Below are positions 11,226-22,859 of a stretch of 64,000 nt of DNA, one piece after another. The notes below the pieces were generated by a model, which saw only the letters and a list, made by a program, of their open reading frames with translations, was not told the DNA's origin and searched no databases. The position numbers were made by a program, and so were the translations under genes. Source of the DNA: Immersiella caudata (taxonomy: Eukaryota > Ascomycota > Sordariomycetes > Sordariales > Lasiosphaeriaceae); assembly GCA_030512335.1 (NCBI GenBank), contig JAULSU010000006.1, forward strand, positions 4,402,001-4,466,000, written 5' to 3'. Each line of letters opens with the position of its first letter. Position 1 is the first letter of the stretch.

Positions 11226-12984
11226 ATGGACGGTGCTTCAACCAAGCGATCCAGGTCTGGATGCATCACGTGTAAGTAAGTTGCACCGCGCGTCTCGGGA
11301 ATCCAGAGGTGAAGCGACTGACGCGAATGCCAGGATCCGCCGTGTGAAGTGCGACGAGACTAAGCCGGCCTGCTCCAGATGCACGAGTGCCGGGCGAATT
11401 TGCGACGGATATGCGAGCTCAACCACTTCCCACCAGTCAAGACGGGCGCTGGCGGCTGCTGTGCGACAGCTTCAGGTCGTTGGCCCTGCCTCTCGGGTGC
11501 TGGGCGATGCCCTCCCCGTTGATGATGTCGCCTGCTTCGATTTTTTCCGGCTCTGCACGGCTTCCATGACCGGGTCCGTTCTGCCGGGGGAATTCTGGTC
11601 CCGACAACTGCTGCAGGCATCACACGCTGAGCCTGCCGTATGGCGCGCTGCTGCGGCTATTGGGGCTCTGCACCGCCGGTGGGAGCACACCAACGTCCGG
11701 AAAACTCGGTCGGCAACTGGACAGGTAGCCGTCGACATCGGGCGCTTCACGGAGCAGGGCGTGAGGCACTACCATGCCGCCATTTCACTGGCCAAGTCCG
11801 TCAGCAACCCCGCCAGCTTGGCGGTCATCAGCGTTGCGTTGGCCGCGGCTGCTCATCTCGCCGGAAGATGGGCTGAGGTTCACGTCCACATGCGTGCCGG
11901 CCTGCACTTGCTGCGGCGAATGGAGGCTGGCGAGCTCGTCAACGAGGCTAGCGCCCTGGCCTCACCATCTGATCTGCGCGCCCTCGCCCATACCCTCGAG
12001 AGGTTTGACCTGCAGAGCATGGTCTTTGCCGATGTCCGAGCCCCCTACGACTACGCCAACGCCGATGTGCCGATTGCGGACCTGGCTCCCCTCTTGGCCC
12101 GCCGTCCGTTGGGTCAGAACCCTCTTGCACTCGACGAGGACATGGAGCACGCTGCCCTCGCCATCTTCCGCATCTTCCGCCGCTTCTGCATCCTCGGGGT
12201 CGCCATCGGGATGGGTCTCATGGCCTTCCCTGAGTTCGAAACCGCGCACAACGAGATGGTAGACGAATGTGTGAACCTGGAGACTGTTCTCCGGGACCTA
12301 GAAGGCACCATCCACACCCCTCATCATGGACTAGTTGGCGGTGAATCCAAGGAGCAGCAAAAGAGGCGGCAAGAGCGGCAGCAGAAGATTCTGTCTCTCC
12401 GATTGTATCACACCCTCACGGGCCTCGCCCTCGCAGCCGGCCTGTTCGGTCCCGAAGTCCGCTGGGATGCTCACCTCGACTCCTTCGAGCGCATGGTGGC
12501 GATTGCTGCTGAGCTAGCCCGCAGGACCGAGTCTCCTCTGCCCTTTTTCTTCTCAATCGAGCCAGGCATCAGCCTTCCATTGTATCTGACAAGCACTCGG
12601 TGTCGGCATCCTTACTTGAGGAGACGTGCCCTAGGCCTCCTCAACAAGCTGAACAGACAGGAGGGCATATGGAACTGTGCCATGGCGGCGAAAGTGGCCG
12701 AGCAGTTCATTCTTCAGGAGGAGGAAGGCCTCGATATTGGGCTCCCCCTGTATATCGAAGAGAACGGCCCTGTTCAGTGGTCAGGCTTCTCCCTGGTGCA
12801 GGACGAGGATAGGCATTGGCCTGCCTTGCAGGGAGGCTGGCCCAAGGTTCCAGAGGAGAAGAGGGTCCTACAGCTGGAGATGCGCGTGGATGTCCCCGAC
12901 AACACGCTTGAACAAAAGATCTTTGTAGTGGGGTCTGGTGACAGTCGAGGGGCTCTGGTGAAGACGGTCACGATCGATATTTAG
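11226..12984 (+). CDS. Zn2Cys6 binuclear cluster transcription factor
   Basis: 566-aa regulator in two exons (11226-11275, 11334-12984). The 58-nt intron falls inside the zinc cluster, a common position in this family. The spliced N-terminus reads RSGCITCKIRRVKCDE then CSRCTSAGRICDGY, giving Cys-X2-Cys-X6-Cys-X6-Cys-X2-Cys-X6-Cys, which binds two zinc ions and CGG-type half-sites. The rest (residues ~60-560) resembles the fungal Fungal_trans_2-type regulatory domain: FFRLCTASMTG, then AVWRAAAAIGALHRRWE, helical repeats, and no obvious acidic activation domain. It should act in the nucleus as a pathway-specific regulator. The start at 11226 is preferred because it places the zinc cluster at residue ~13; the longer open frame upstream is not conserved-looking. 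Possible targets are the divergent membrane protein or the convergent carboxypeptidase, but nothing in the sequence proves this. Confidence 0.9.
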
Positions 12985-13237
12985 TCCAGGGGTGCCCACA
13001 ACAAGCAAACTTCTGGGGAGCTTGTCGCTTAGGTATCTGCCTCTGGCCGCTGGGTATGATGGTTCAACCTGGTTCTATTATGCTTCCAACCGCTCGAGGG
13101 GATAAAACGTACATTTCACGCAAACCACCTGCCTCGTCTCTGTCTATCCAATCGTTCAGCGCCATTTTGATACAGTCTCGGTCCCCTATCCACCGTGGCT
13201 CGCGGCCCCTCGTGTCCCTGATGTCTCGCAGCCTGGC

Positions 13238-15456
13238 TCAGAAGACAACAAATGCGAGCGCAGCCACGCAGGCTGCAAGAACACTCGTGGACAAGAGGTT
13301 TCTCGTGGTTCCGGCCTTGCTTTCGGAGCTGGGCGTGGGAGACGGCTGCGCTGTATCACCGCTCCCACCCCCTCCTGTGCCGGTCACAGGAGCGGGCGAT
13401 ACCACCACAGCTCCCTCCACCACCGCCGTCCCAGCTTGAAGTGCCTCGATCTGGTTCGGTGTACACGACAACAGAGCTTCAGTGACAAGGCAAACCGGAG
13501 GAGGGCTCTCTGGTGGCGTATTCTTGCTCCCGAAAGGGCTAAGGGGACCCGAAGTACTGTACCCCTCAGTCGCGTCAACGTCCCCCGTGGCAACATCCTT
13601 CCTAAACATGGCACGCTTGAAGATCCGATACACCGTCTCAGGCTGGTAAGCCGCGACATGATGACCAGCCTGGAAGACCCTCGAGAAGGAGAGATTCCCG
13701 TGCTGGCGCACCAAGCCACCGTTGTACGAGCCGTTCGTACGGATCGGAGCGTACCCTGCTTCACGAAAGCGTGCAGAGCCGGGGTGGTTCATGACCAGAG
13801 ATACATTCTCGGCGGCGATCCAGTTGCATCTGTAATCGCGGTCGCCGTAGACGAGGGCCACGTTGTGTCCGCGCTGCAGGAGGAATTCCAGGTCCGATAG
13901 GGTGCGGCGCAAGGGATCGCCTGTGACTCCGAAGAAGAGGTTCACGATCAGGTCCGATGAGATGGTGAAGTTCACTGGGACACCTAGCGCTTCTTGCACC
14001 CAGGGCTGGTTGTAGAAGGCGGACATGTAGTGCGCGGGGAAGGTTGCCGGCATGGTATAGGCGATGTCGAAGGGGTTGCGCTGGAGATCATCATTGTCAG
14101 CTCGACCAAGGGAAACCGGAAGAGGTAGACTACTCACATTCGAGTATGCCGTATACGCGCCCTGCACAACCCCAAAGCAAAACTCCGTCGCTCCCGCGCA
14201 AATCGCATTGACCGTCATATTCAGACCAGCTTCCAACGGGTCACCAACTTCACCTGCACTCCGACACGCAGCAATGAGATCCGCACATCCTCCCGGCTTC
14301 GTTATATTGTTCTTGGCCGCCTCATAGACATCCTTCGTGATGGCCTCGATGCCATACGTGTTGTTGTATGCAAACTCGGGGTAGCCGGCGATGTTCGCTA
14401 GGGCATCGATGCAGCCGTTTTGGATGCCGATTGTTCCTAGCTCGATGGGTTTGGCTTTGGGATCGTTGAGGGTGCCGTTGGCGATTCGGTCGTTTTGGCG
14501 CTGGAAGTGAGAGAAGATGGAGGGGGCGAAGTAGCCGCCGTACTGGAGGTGGTTAGCAAATGGAGCATAAGGGGCAAGTTTGACCGAGTGGTCGGGTGAA
14601 CGACATACCGATACGGTCCAGATGCTGACTTCCTTGTTCGAAGTCTTGTACTCGGGGAATCTGAGGTGCAGCTAGGTCAGCCTTCTTCAAGGATGACGAG
14701 AAGACAGGGGAGGTGTCTCACTCTTGAAACCACACCTGCGCGAAATGCCACATAGTTCTAGCAGCCTGCATCGTCGTGAGTACCGCTGCTGTTGGGTCAG
14801 GTACTGACACGGTGGCCCCAACAGTTGTGAGATTCGTCTGTTTAAAAGTTGCGACATCCTCAACGGGCTTGAACCCAGCAGCGGGGTTGAGGAAATCCAT
14901 CACTCCGTTGACAATCGACGTGTAGGAGAACCCTGTCGAGACGGGCTGGTCGATGTAGAGCATGTTCACGTCGTTGTTCCATGACCATGGGTTGAGTACG
15001 TTGCTGTTTGAGTCGGGGAGAACGACACATGGGAAGCCGCTCGAGTCGTCGAAGGCGCTCGACCCTGGGCCGCCACCGACATATATGGAAAGGGGGGCAT
15101 TTGCGGGATCCTTTCGTGCTTCAAAGTACCAGAAGAAGAGGCTTGCGTTGTAGGAGGCAGGGACGTCGGCTAGGAGTTGGGAGGGCAGATTGACATATCC
15201 GCTGTATGCTTTCACGCCCGGGGTGGTTTCGCAGATGTGTGTCTAAATCGTCAATGTCAGCGGACAGCTGAGGTCTGACTTGCAATCGGCCTCCAGTGGC
15301 TGAGAAATCGGAACGCACCTGCTTGTAAGAGATGGAGGCCCCTGGATAGTTTTTCGAGTCAAACACTGTTTTGTCCTTTGGGTTTGGAGTGGCGACAAAG
15401 TTTGGGTTTGCTGCTGCAAGGCCGATCCCAGCAGAAAGGAAAAGACTGTGCTTCAT
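13238..15456 (-). CDS. GPI-anchored serine carboxypeptidase (peptidase family S10)
   Basis: 652-aa secreted carboxypeptidase in five exons (15456-15319, 15242-14722, 14660-14609, 14542-14138, 14080-13238). It removes C-terminal residues from peptides at acid pH. The signal peptide MKHSLFLSAGIGLAAA is followed by THICETTPGVKAYSGYV, typical of the fungal S10 subfamily. The oxyanion region is GGGPGSSAFDD. The catalytic Ser is in the spliced motif IWTVSYGGYFAP, the Asp in VYGDRDYRCNW and the His in VFQAGHHVAAY. The usual Glu before the catalytic Ser (ESYGG) is Val here. Glu in that position takes part in the acidic-pH carboxylate recognition of S10 enzymes, so pH optimum or specificity may differ. 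After the enzyme domain lies a Ser/Gly/Pro-rich tail and a C-terminal hydrophobic segment (NLLSTSVLAACVAALAFVVF) that fits a GPI signal. It is expected at the cell surface. Confidence 0.92.
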
Positions 15457-17047
15457 TATTCAGGAGAAGAGCGAGAGTGACAAGGGGACACCAAACGGCT
15501 GCAAACATCTGTCTTGCACAGGATGAGAACTGGTATTTTATAAAGTCCATTTTCGTCGAGAAGACCTGCCTGATATATTCAAAGGCTGCCATAACCGTGA
15601 TGCCTGGACGAATCCGTTGTCCCAAGTGTTGATCAACGATCGGGAACCGCGCAGGACATGGGACGCAGGCGAGCCGGCCACTCAGGGGCCCAGGATGTTG
15701 GGGCTCAGGGGCGGCATTTCTCCGCGAAACCAGCCAACAGGCGCAGCTGAAATTGTTGGTACCTTTGGTCATTTTTGAGTCTGTCCATGTCGGGGGCGCA
15801 GACAGGGTTGTCGCACAGGAAACAGTGACCAACATCGAGAATTCTGGCGAGCTGACCAATCAGCTTGTGCTATGCCACCCCGGCCCGGACCCCACGCTCA
15901 CCCGATGTTCCTGAGCCAAGTTCGCTACCTCAAAGTCGAGATGGAAGGATTCTTGCTGACGATCTGAGCACATCAAATAATCGAGAATGCCTTCTGACAA
16001 TACCAAAAAACGAGCATGTTGGAACTGCTCAAGGTTTCCACCAGGCAGCACAAAACGAAGAAGGGGGCCGATTCTCCCAACTCGTTGCTCCTGCCGCCAA
16101 ATGAACTGTCAGCCAAGCAACATCCCTGGGATCCCGGAACCTGCCGCGCGTCATTCTGAACATGGGCGAGGGACAGGATGACTGCCTGCCTGTTTGACGT
16201 CTTGCTCCCGAAATCACAAACTCTCCACCTCCCTAGGTAGGCATTGGAGTCTCTGGACGGGCGCGTGCGATTGAGCTGTAGCTCTAAGTTGAACTTAGTG
16301 TGCGGGAAGACTTGGGATCACATGTCGTCATCTCTACCCTATCCGGTCTCGGCGGCGCGGGGCATAAAAGGTCAGGGTTGGCGTCACTCCTTGGTCTTTT
16401 GCTGCTCCACCTTGGGCATTGGGACAAACACCATGACTTGCGGTTCGTGTCAATCCCTGTCTGAACTTCTTTGCCAAGTGGGGGAATAGACATACCGTGC
16501 CATCCGTGCCCCAGCCAGTGCTGTCGCAGGTGCACCCAGATGCGCTCCCCGGCAAGACGGGGAGATTCCACATGACGCGCCAGCCGACCCTGGCCAGTGA
16601 GGGGTGGCGGAAATGCCTGAAGCGCCTCAAGTATGATGATGTTCGCGGACAAGCGAAAGGTGTCCCTGGGCTGGCAGACACGCTCGGAAATGTGATGTGC
16701 GCATTGCCCTATGATTTGGAGGGAAGGAGTGTGCGGGGAGCCAATAACTTGCAGAGGCGACCAACTCGTGCGGGTGGACAACCGAAAAGCAGGCCACCCG
16801 TCAAAAGCCTGGGAAATTCTTGGCTAGTCGTGATTGGTACAAACTCTGAGATCAGCGTGCGCCAGTTGCCCGAGTAAAGAGGGCGCGCATGTGCGATGCG
16901 TTGCCAGTCCCGACCGCAGCTCCATGATGGCGGCCTCTTTGCTCAGGCAGGCAGGGACGCGTTTAAACTTTAGCTGCCCTGGGAGGTCCAGAGAGTGGAG
17001 CAAAGCACCATGCAACCCGTCCTTTCCTCACTTTCAGCGGCTCCACC
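15457..17047. other. Divergent intergenic region, no gene seen
   Basis: 1.6 kb between the carboxypeptidase start (-) and the broken large gene (+). Open frames at 15860-16051 (-) and 16284-16877 (both strands) have no domain, signal peptide or splice logic. A GCATAAAAGG run near 16361 resembles a TATA element but has no gene positioned for it. Confidence 0.4.
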
Positions 17048-20000
17048 ATGTCATTAGCAAAACTGCAGGCTGCGCTGGGCATGGTGACCAACGAAGTCAC
17101 GATTGCGGCAGCCAACATCAACTTCGACTTCACGCTCGTGAAAACGGAAGCTCCAAGAGAATACCAAGCACTCGGCGAGTCTCTTTCCAAGAAGCGGAGA
17201 GATGATGCAGAGTCCGGGCAGCCACACATTACAGCACGGCGGCTAGGTGCCCTGTTTGACGGCGTCTGTCCGCCGACAGCCAATTTGCAGAAAGTCTACG
17301 GCATGCGGGTGTCGGAGATCTGCAGAGCTGTCAAGAAAGAAGCGTCCCGGGGCCCGAGCGAAGGTTCGGCTTTTGCGCAGTACGTCGGGGTCGACGGCAC
17401 ATCGATCTGGGCGGCGGCGACGTCCTCGCCGTCGGCCATCCAGGTCCAGCTCCTTGCCTGCATGCTTGCACGCATGTTTGACGCCTCGGAAGCCACGTCT
17501 GTGTGGGTGGAACTTGTCAAGGACCGGCGCGCCGAGATAGGAGCTCGGTTCCAGAACAACGAGGAGGTGCACTTCTCGGTCCTGACAGCCGCAGCCCAGG
17601 CCGAAATCTCGCGCGCACAGCTTGCCGAATGGGATGCGAGTGCGCGCGCGTGGCTGCGCACGGCTGACGCCGTCAAGATGAAGCAGCAAAAGCAGCTCAT
17701 GCTGATCTTGGACAACCTCGATCTCTATGTGAACAAGGACATCAGAGTGTACTGCAGCGTCCTCACAGCCTGGAAGAGCTCGGTGACGGTCATGGAGAGC
17801 CTGATCAGCGGCATCCCCCAGGCCGTGGAAGATGGCGCCGCCATCTTGGGCCTCTCTTCGTGGCACATCTATCCGAACATAGTCGTTGTCGGCCCCAAGC
17901 GCTCCAATGACTTGGCCATGAAGGACGCCTTGGTCGGCCCTGGAGGCACGCTGACGGTCGGCATTCAGAGCCACCCCGCCGCGGTAGCAGGCCAGAACCG
18001 CGGCATCTACTGGGCGCTTTCTCTCGCCCACCTCCGTTTCTACGGCCAGCCTGTGCTGCAAACCCGAGAACTCAGCAGCGATTCCTGCCGTGTGACGTTT
18101 CAACAGCTCTCCACGGCCGCTCTTGGCGCCTTGTTTTCTCAGTGGGGATTGTCTCTCTCTCGAATCGACACCGGTATCAACATCATCATAGCTGTTTCGG
18201 AAGCCCTGAAGCGCGGTCTCACTCGACGCCCAACCGTTGACTATAAGAAGTGGACCTAAAAGTTCCTGAGATCGCCACACTGGTTCTACATCATCTCCGA
18301 GGCGGCACAGCAGGTCCACGCTTCCAAGGCCCAAGACAGAGACGAAGCTCTCAAGCTCGTCAAGCTTGGCTATCGTCGCAGCGGGATGCTCGCGCAACCA
18401 CCAACGGAGAATGGCAACCCGTTTCAGGTTATCCCTTCTCCATTCTTCGGCCTGACCGACCCTGCCGTCTTCCTCAACTGCCTCGAATCAAGTGAAGATC
18501 GTCTTCAGTACCTGCGAAAGGTTGCGCTGGAAATGTGTCGACGCCTGCCTCATATAGCCGCCAAGGATGTTTTCATCAGGACAAAGTCTGACGGCGGCGG
18601 GGTAGCTTACAACATTGCCACGGCACTCCCAGGAACGAACCCTTTCCACCCACATGAACGCTGGTTGAAGAGATCGCGAAGGGTAAGTGGAAAAGAGATG
18701 AGGGTGGTATACAGGCCATCGCTCCGAAGTGGGGACGCCGCTTCGAAACCGTGGACACGATATGCGCAAGAAGAGGCTGTCGCGACAATGAGCAACGTGG
18801 GTGGCACGGACGAACGCAGCGGAAACAATATCCAGGAAGTACATGGAGAGATCTGCCATGAGCTGTCTGACGAAAATAGCCCTTTTGAACACGAAAATGA
18901 CTTCTTTCTTCGATTTCGAAAGTCGGCCTCGACCTCACACCAATCTGCCCTCCGCTACAACTTTGTGTTTGGCATCCAGAAGGTTGCAGGCATCTTTATC
19001 AGGAGCGATAAGGAGCCAGGCAGCGATCACATTCCCGGAGAAGTGGATGCGGAGGATATGCTCGGCCTCCTAAACGAGGACGCTTTGTCGGTACACCCCC
19101 GACGAGCCTCGTTGCTGACCCTGATCGATCAGGCCACAACCACAAGTCTTTTGGCTTTGAGTCATTCGCTACTTATATTCTCAAAGATGCCAAACGCCAC
19201 GCTCGACATCCGTGTCCTTGATCAGCCCATCGTCAGCACAAAATGGGCTCAGTTCGTGCTTAGCAGTGAAAATGGGTGGAACCGGGAGTCCGCCCTCGCC
19301 TGTCTTGCCTACTATGAAACTGGAAATCAAAACGTGCCGCCGAGCCAGCTGAAGGATGTCTTTGCCATGTCGGTTGGCGATTCTATCTACATACCCGAGC
19401 AGGTAAACGATGCCACCCCTCACCCCGGCCTTAGTGACCGAGCAACTGACATGTGCGCTGTCACAGCTTCTCTGCGATCCCTGGGAGGAATCCTCCAGTC
19501 ATGCGTTTCGAAGAATTCTCGGAAATGTTGGCAGAAGCGGTGTTACGATGCTCATTCCCCCGATTGCTCCCATGATACGTTCCCTCCACCCCAGCTCATG
19601 GCGCGTCATCCAAAACTCCCTCTTCGATCACGCAGACCAAGATTTCTTTGGGAGTACGACGCTTCACCTAACTTTCACCGAATACTGCCGACCCCTGAAT
19701 CTAAACCGCAGCCAACAAGACGTCCAAGTCGAGCTCCTCGAGTCCTACATTTCCGTACACGAGGCCGGCAAGTGGGTAGCCGACGTTGACATCTTCCGAG
19801 CTCTCGCCTCGGTGCGCGTCAGCCGCCTGCCGGCCGGGTCCTTGCACTTTGCGCACCACCCTTCCAGCTGCCACGGACAAGTAACCGAAAACAAAACAGC
19901 AGGCGAATCGCCTAAAAGTAATATTCGTACACAAGATATCGTCTCGTTGGATAACTGGGATGCCATTCTCGACCTGCCCAACGACGTGTCGATTGTCCGA

Positions 20001-20186
20001 GCAAGGGGGAACTCGATGGCGAGACTGGCCGTTGCCGCCGTGTTGATACAGTTGCAGCAAGACAGGGATCGGACGGGATGGCGCGGGAAGCGGCAAATAC
20101 TGGTTTTGCCACCTACGGGAGACGTTTGTGTCAAATGTCTGGGGAGGCAGGGCCAGCTTGGAGCAGGAAATGTTCTTATCCACTAA
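17048..20186 (+). pseudogene. Large conserved-type fungal protein of unknown function interrupted by one in-frame TAA
   Basis: A single reading frame runs from the ATG at 17048 to 19402. A 64-nt intron (19403-19466, branch CTGAC) joins it in phase to 19467-20186, for about 1,023 codons in total. The only interruption is TAA at 18257-18259. The frame continues without shift on both sides (DYKKWT, stop, KFLRSPHWFYIISEAAQ), and codon usage stays coding-like, so the two halves are one gene. I do not recognise a catalytic domain. The N-terminal half starts MSLAKLQAALGMVTNE and is soluble and alpha-helical in character; the C-terminal half contains WAQFVLSSENGWNRESAL and ends DVCVKCLGRQGQLGAG. No signal peptide or transmembrane segment is clear. 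CAA to TAA is the simplest origin of the stop (C to T). It could also be a sequencing error or an allele-specific nonsense change. If the first half is expressed alone it gives a 403-aa protein. Confidence 0.75.
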
Positions 20187-22859
20187 TCAAATACCGATCT
20201 AGATTTTATTGGACAGTTGGTGGTTGTTGCAGCACTGCGTAAGAACCAATCCGAGGGTGGCAGTACACTGAAATGAACCTGTGTGGGATTAGATGGTGGC
20301 AAGATCTAGTCAGTGTGAGATGTAAATATAAAGTAAAATGTGGAAGGCACTGGGGAGGGTGGGGGGAATGCAAACCCTGCTGAAAAACGACGGTTTTTGG
20401 CACACCGCCTCTGAGTGAGGCGAACTGGTAGGCTGTTCAAGATAATTATTTCAAGTTACTTTTTCTGACTGATTCAAAGTGTCTCTGTCAACGGCTTGAC
20501 AGAAAACCGAAGCCTGCTCTTGCTGTCTGGAGTTATCAACCATGTGGCACCGCCGCATGGCATCATGTGCCACCAAAAGTAAAAAGAAACACACAAACCC
20601 TCTTGATGTCTGGGTTCTCCCGCCCTCACCAAACATCGCGCCACAGTCGGCCGCGTATCAGGGCCACTTGCTTATCATAGATAAATACACTTGCTTGCTT
20701 ATCGCTTGCTGCAACGAATCCTTCCGACCCGATGGCATGGCACCTCGTAAAATCTGCAAACACACGAGGTCTGATGTCTGCGCTGGTTCTCACAGCTACC
20801 TTAGCAGACGCAATGTCTATTGATAGACGTTTTACTTTCAGCAGGTAGCTGATGCACCCCTCAATGACACACACCTGCCAAATTGATGAAATCCCTCGCA
20901 CAAGGGGCATCACGACGCTCCTCTCGAATCCAACCACATCCCCCAAGGGCCAATCAAAGCGCAGATGTGGCATGAAGGTCTCGGAGGTCGTCGGCTCAAT
21001 GGCGCCCTCCAAACCACACTCTTTTCCGCCAACTACCTACTTCTATCAGTGCATTCAGTTACTGATGATTATGGCATCCATGCACGTTATCCGCCCACAG
21101 AGCAATGTCAACACTTGGGGTCACTGATGTCTCATCCATGGCGCTGGTATGGCGGATTTCATTCCATGCACCACACGCACATGGCAGTTTCCATTGCAAG
21201 TGTTATTCTTGGATTCGCCCTGATTCCTGTCGATCAGACGGGGATCGCTACGCCGCAGCATCAGTTGGACCTTGAAATCGCGATGCAATCGAGAATATTG
21301 CGGCGCTGCGGCGCATCGCTGATCGCATTCACCCGTTGCGACGGGGCTCCTTCCCACTCGGGATTTCTCTTGCGTCCCCATGCGGATGCTGTTGCTGTCG
21401 CATGTCTTGGGTAGATACTTGAGTTTTCTTGGGGTTCCTGGCCGGTTACCTTCTGGCCGAGCACAAGACCCGATGGCATGCGTGGCTCGTATCGTTCGTG
21501 TGAGGCGGGGTGCGGGTATTCAAGGAACCTATCTTGAAAGTAGGAAGTAAGGTAGCCACGCAAGATAGCTGCACGCAAGCACGCGATGGCATATCCAAGA
21601 ATGCGTGCGCGCGCGCAGCTTATCCGGTCGATAGGGAACTCGGTGTATAGGCAGGGAGCCGTCGAGGAAGAATCTGGGGCGTGGTGGTTCAGTGATTGCC
21701 TCCTTCCCGATCAGGCAGGTCCAAGCCCCGTGTAATTCGATCGGTTAAGCTAACCGCAGGTGCGCATCGGTGGACAACACGGCCCAGACCTTTGCAAACC
21801 ATCATCAGTCCCTCCAATCACATTGCAACAACGTCGGCGGGGGGGTACCATTGAGCCCGCGGGAGGCAAGTCCCGGTCTGGACCTCGAGCACCTTATGTG
21901 AAATAGGCAATTCGCCGAGGCGTGGCAGACGGTAACGCTAGCGGCATCGGGGCTTTCCCTGGATGTCGGCAACGAAGACCTGGCACTAGCTAGAACTTTA
22001 CTTCGAGTTGCGCAGCATGGTTGCAATGAGCTCTTTTCAACGTCGTGTTATCGCCGTCGGTTGCCAGTGGCACCGTACGTAGGTCGCATCACCAGAACCG
22101 TCGTACCATGGATCGCAACGGTCGACCAGGGACCCGCCCCCTCATCGAAGCCTGGATGATCATCAAATCAATATTGTGCCAAGTACTGCGCCGCGCCGTG
22201 AGAAACCCCAACTCCCACATTGGCGCCTTCAAGCCGCGGCAGATAGTGCCCGTGTCTTTAGGTGACGGCATGCGCCGTGAACGCCCAAGACGCTGTTTCT
22301 TGGGCGCCCGTTCTGGGCAGTCTGCCCCGTGGATCTTGTTGGGGAAGGTCATTGTGCGATTAACATCCTGCGGGCGGCTGGATGTTTGACCAAGGGCTGC
22401 TGTGCCCGGGCGACCCCAGTCGTAACCCCAGAGGTACCTCGGCTTGGGTAACCTTTCTACGGTTTACCTGCCCAACGGGCGTCACGAGCCGTGGTTGGTG
22501 GGTAGTTATCCGAGTCTTGGAAAATGATTCGATGGCGCTCGTGGCCACATACGATACGCGAAGTAAAAATGCGGCCACAAGCGTCAACGACTTGCTGCAA
22601 CCGCTGATAGCGGCAAGGAATGAACCCTAAATAAGCAGGTAGGCAGCTTGGGTAGGTCGAAGTAAAGTTCCCTAGCTCGGCGCCTCTCGGCCTGTGCATA
22701 TCCCCGTTATCACCTGCAGCCCAACCGTCCCCGTTCTCCATGCGCCGGATGATCGGTTGATAAGTATCCCATCTTCTCCCGCGCGGCCCCCCTCCACTCT
22801 TTGGGACCTTCAGGGCCAAGTTGTCGCAAACGTCTTGCTTCAAGCTCACAACCCCCACC
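20187..22859. other. Long intergenic region, no gene seen
   Basis: 2.7 kb between the broken gene and the oligopeptide transporter. Open frames are short, overlap on both strands and carry no recognisable domain. An alternating GC dinucleotide run occurs at about 21604-21616. The last ~60 bases before 22860 contain CT/CA-rich leader sequence. No tRNA could be folded by eye. Confidence 0.4.

Noticed and set aside
18257..18259. Programmed stop-codon readthrough at the TAA
   Set aside because: Known fungal readthrough favours TGA followed by CTA; here the stop is TAA followed by AAG, and nothing suggests a stimulatory context. A nonsense mutation is simpler.
17243..18397. Minus-strand open frame of 384 codons
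   Set aside because: Antisense shadow of the large unknown gene; no domain, and the plus frame continues with coding-like sequence on both sides.
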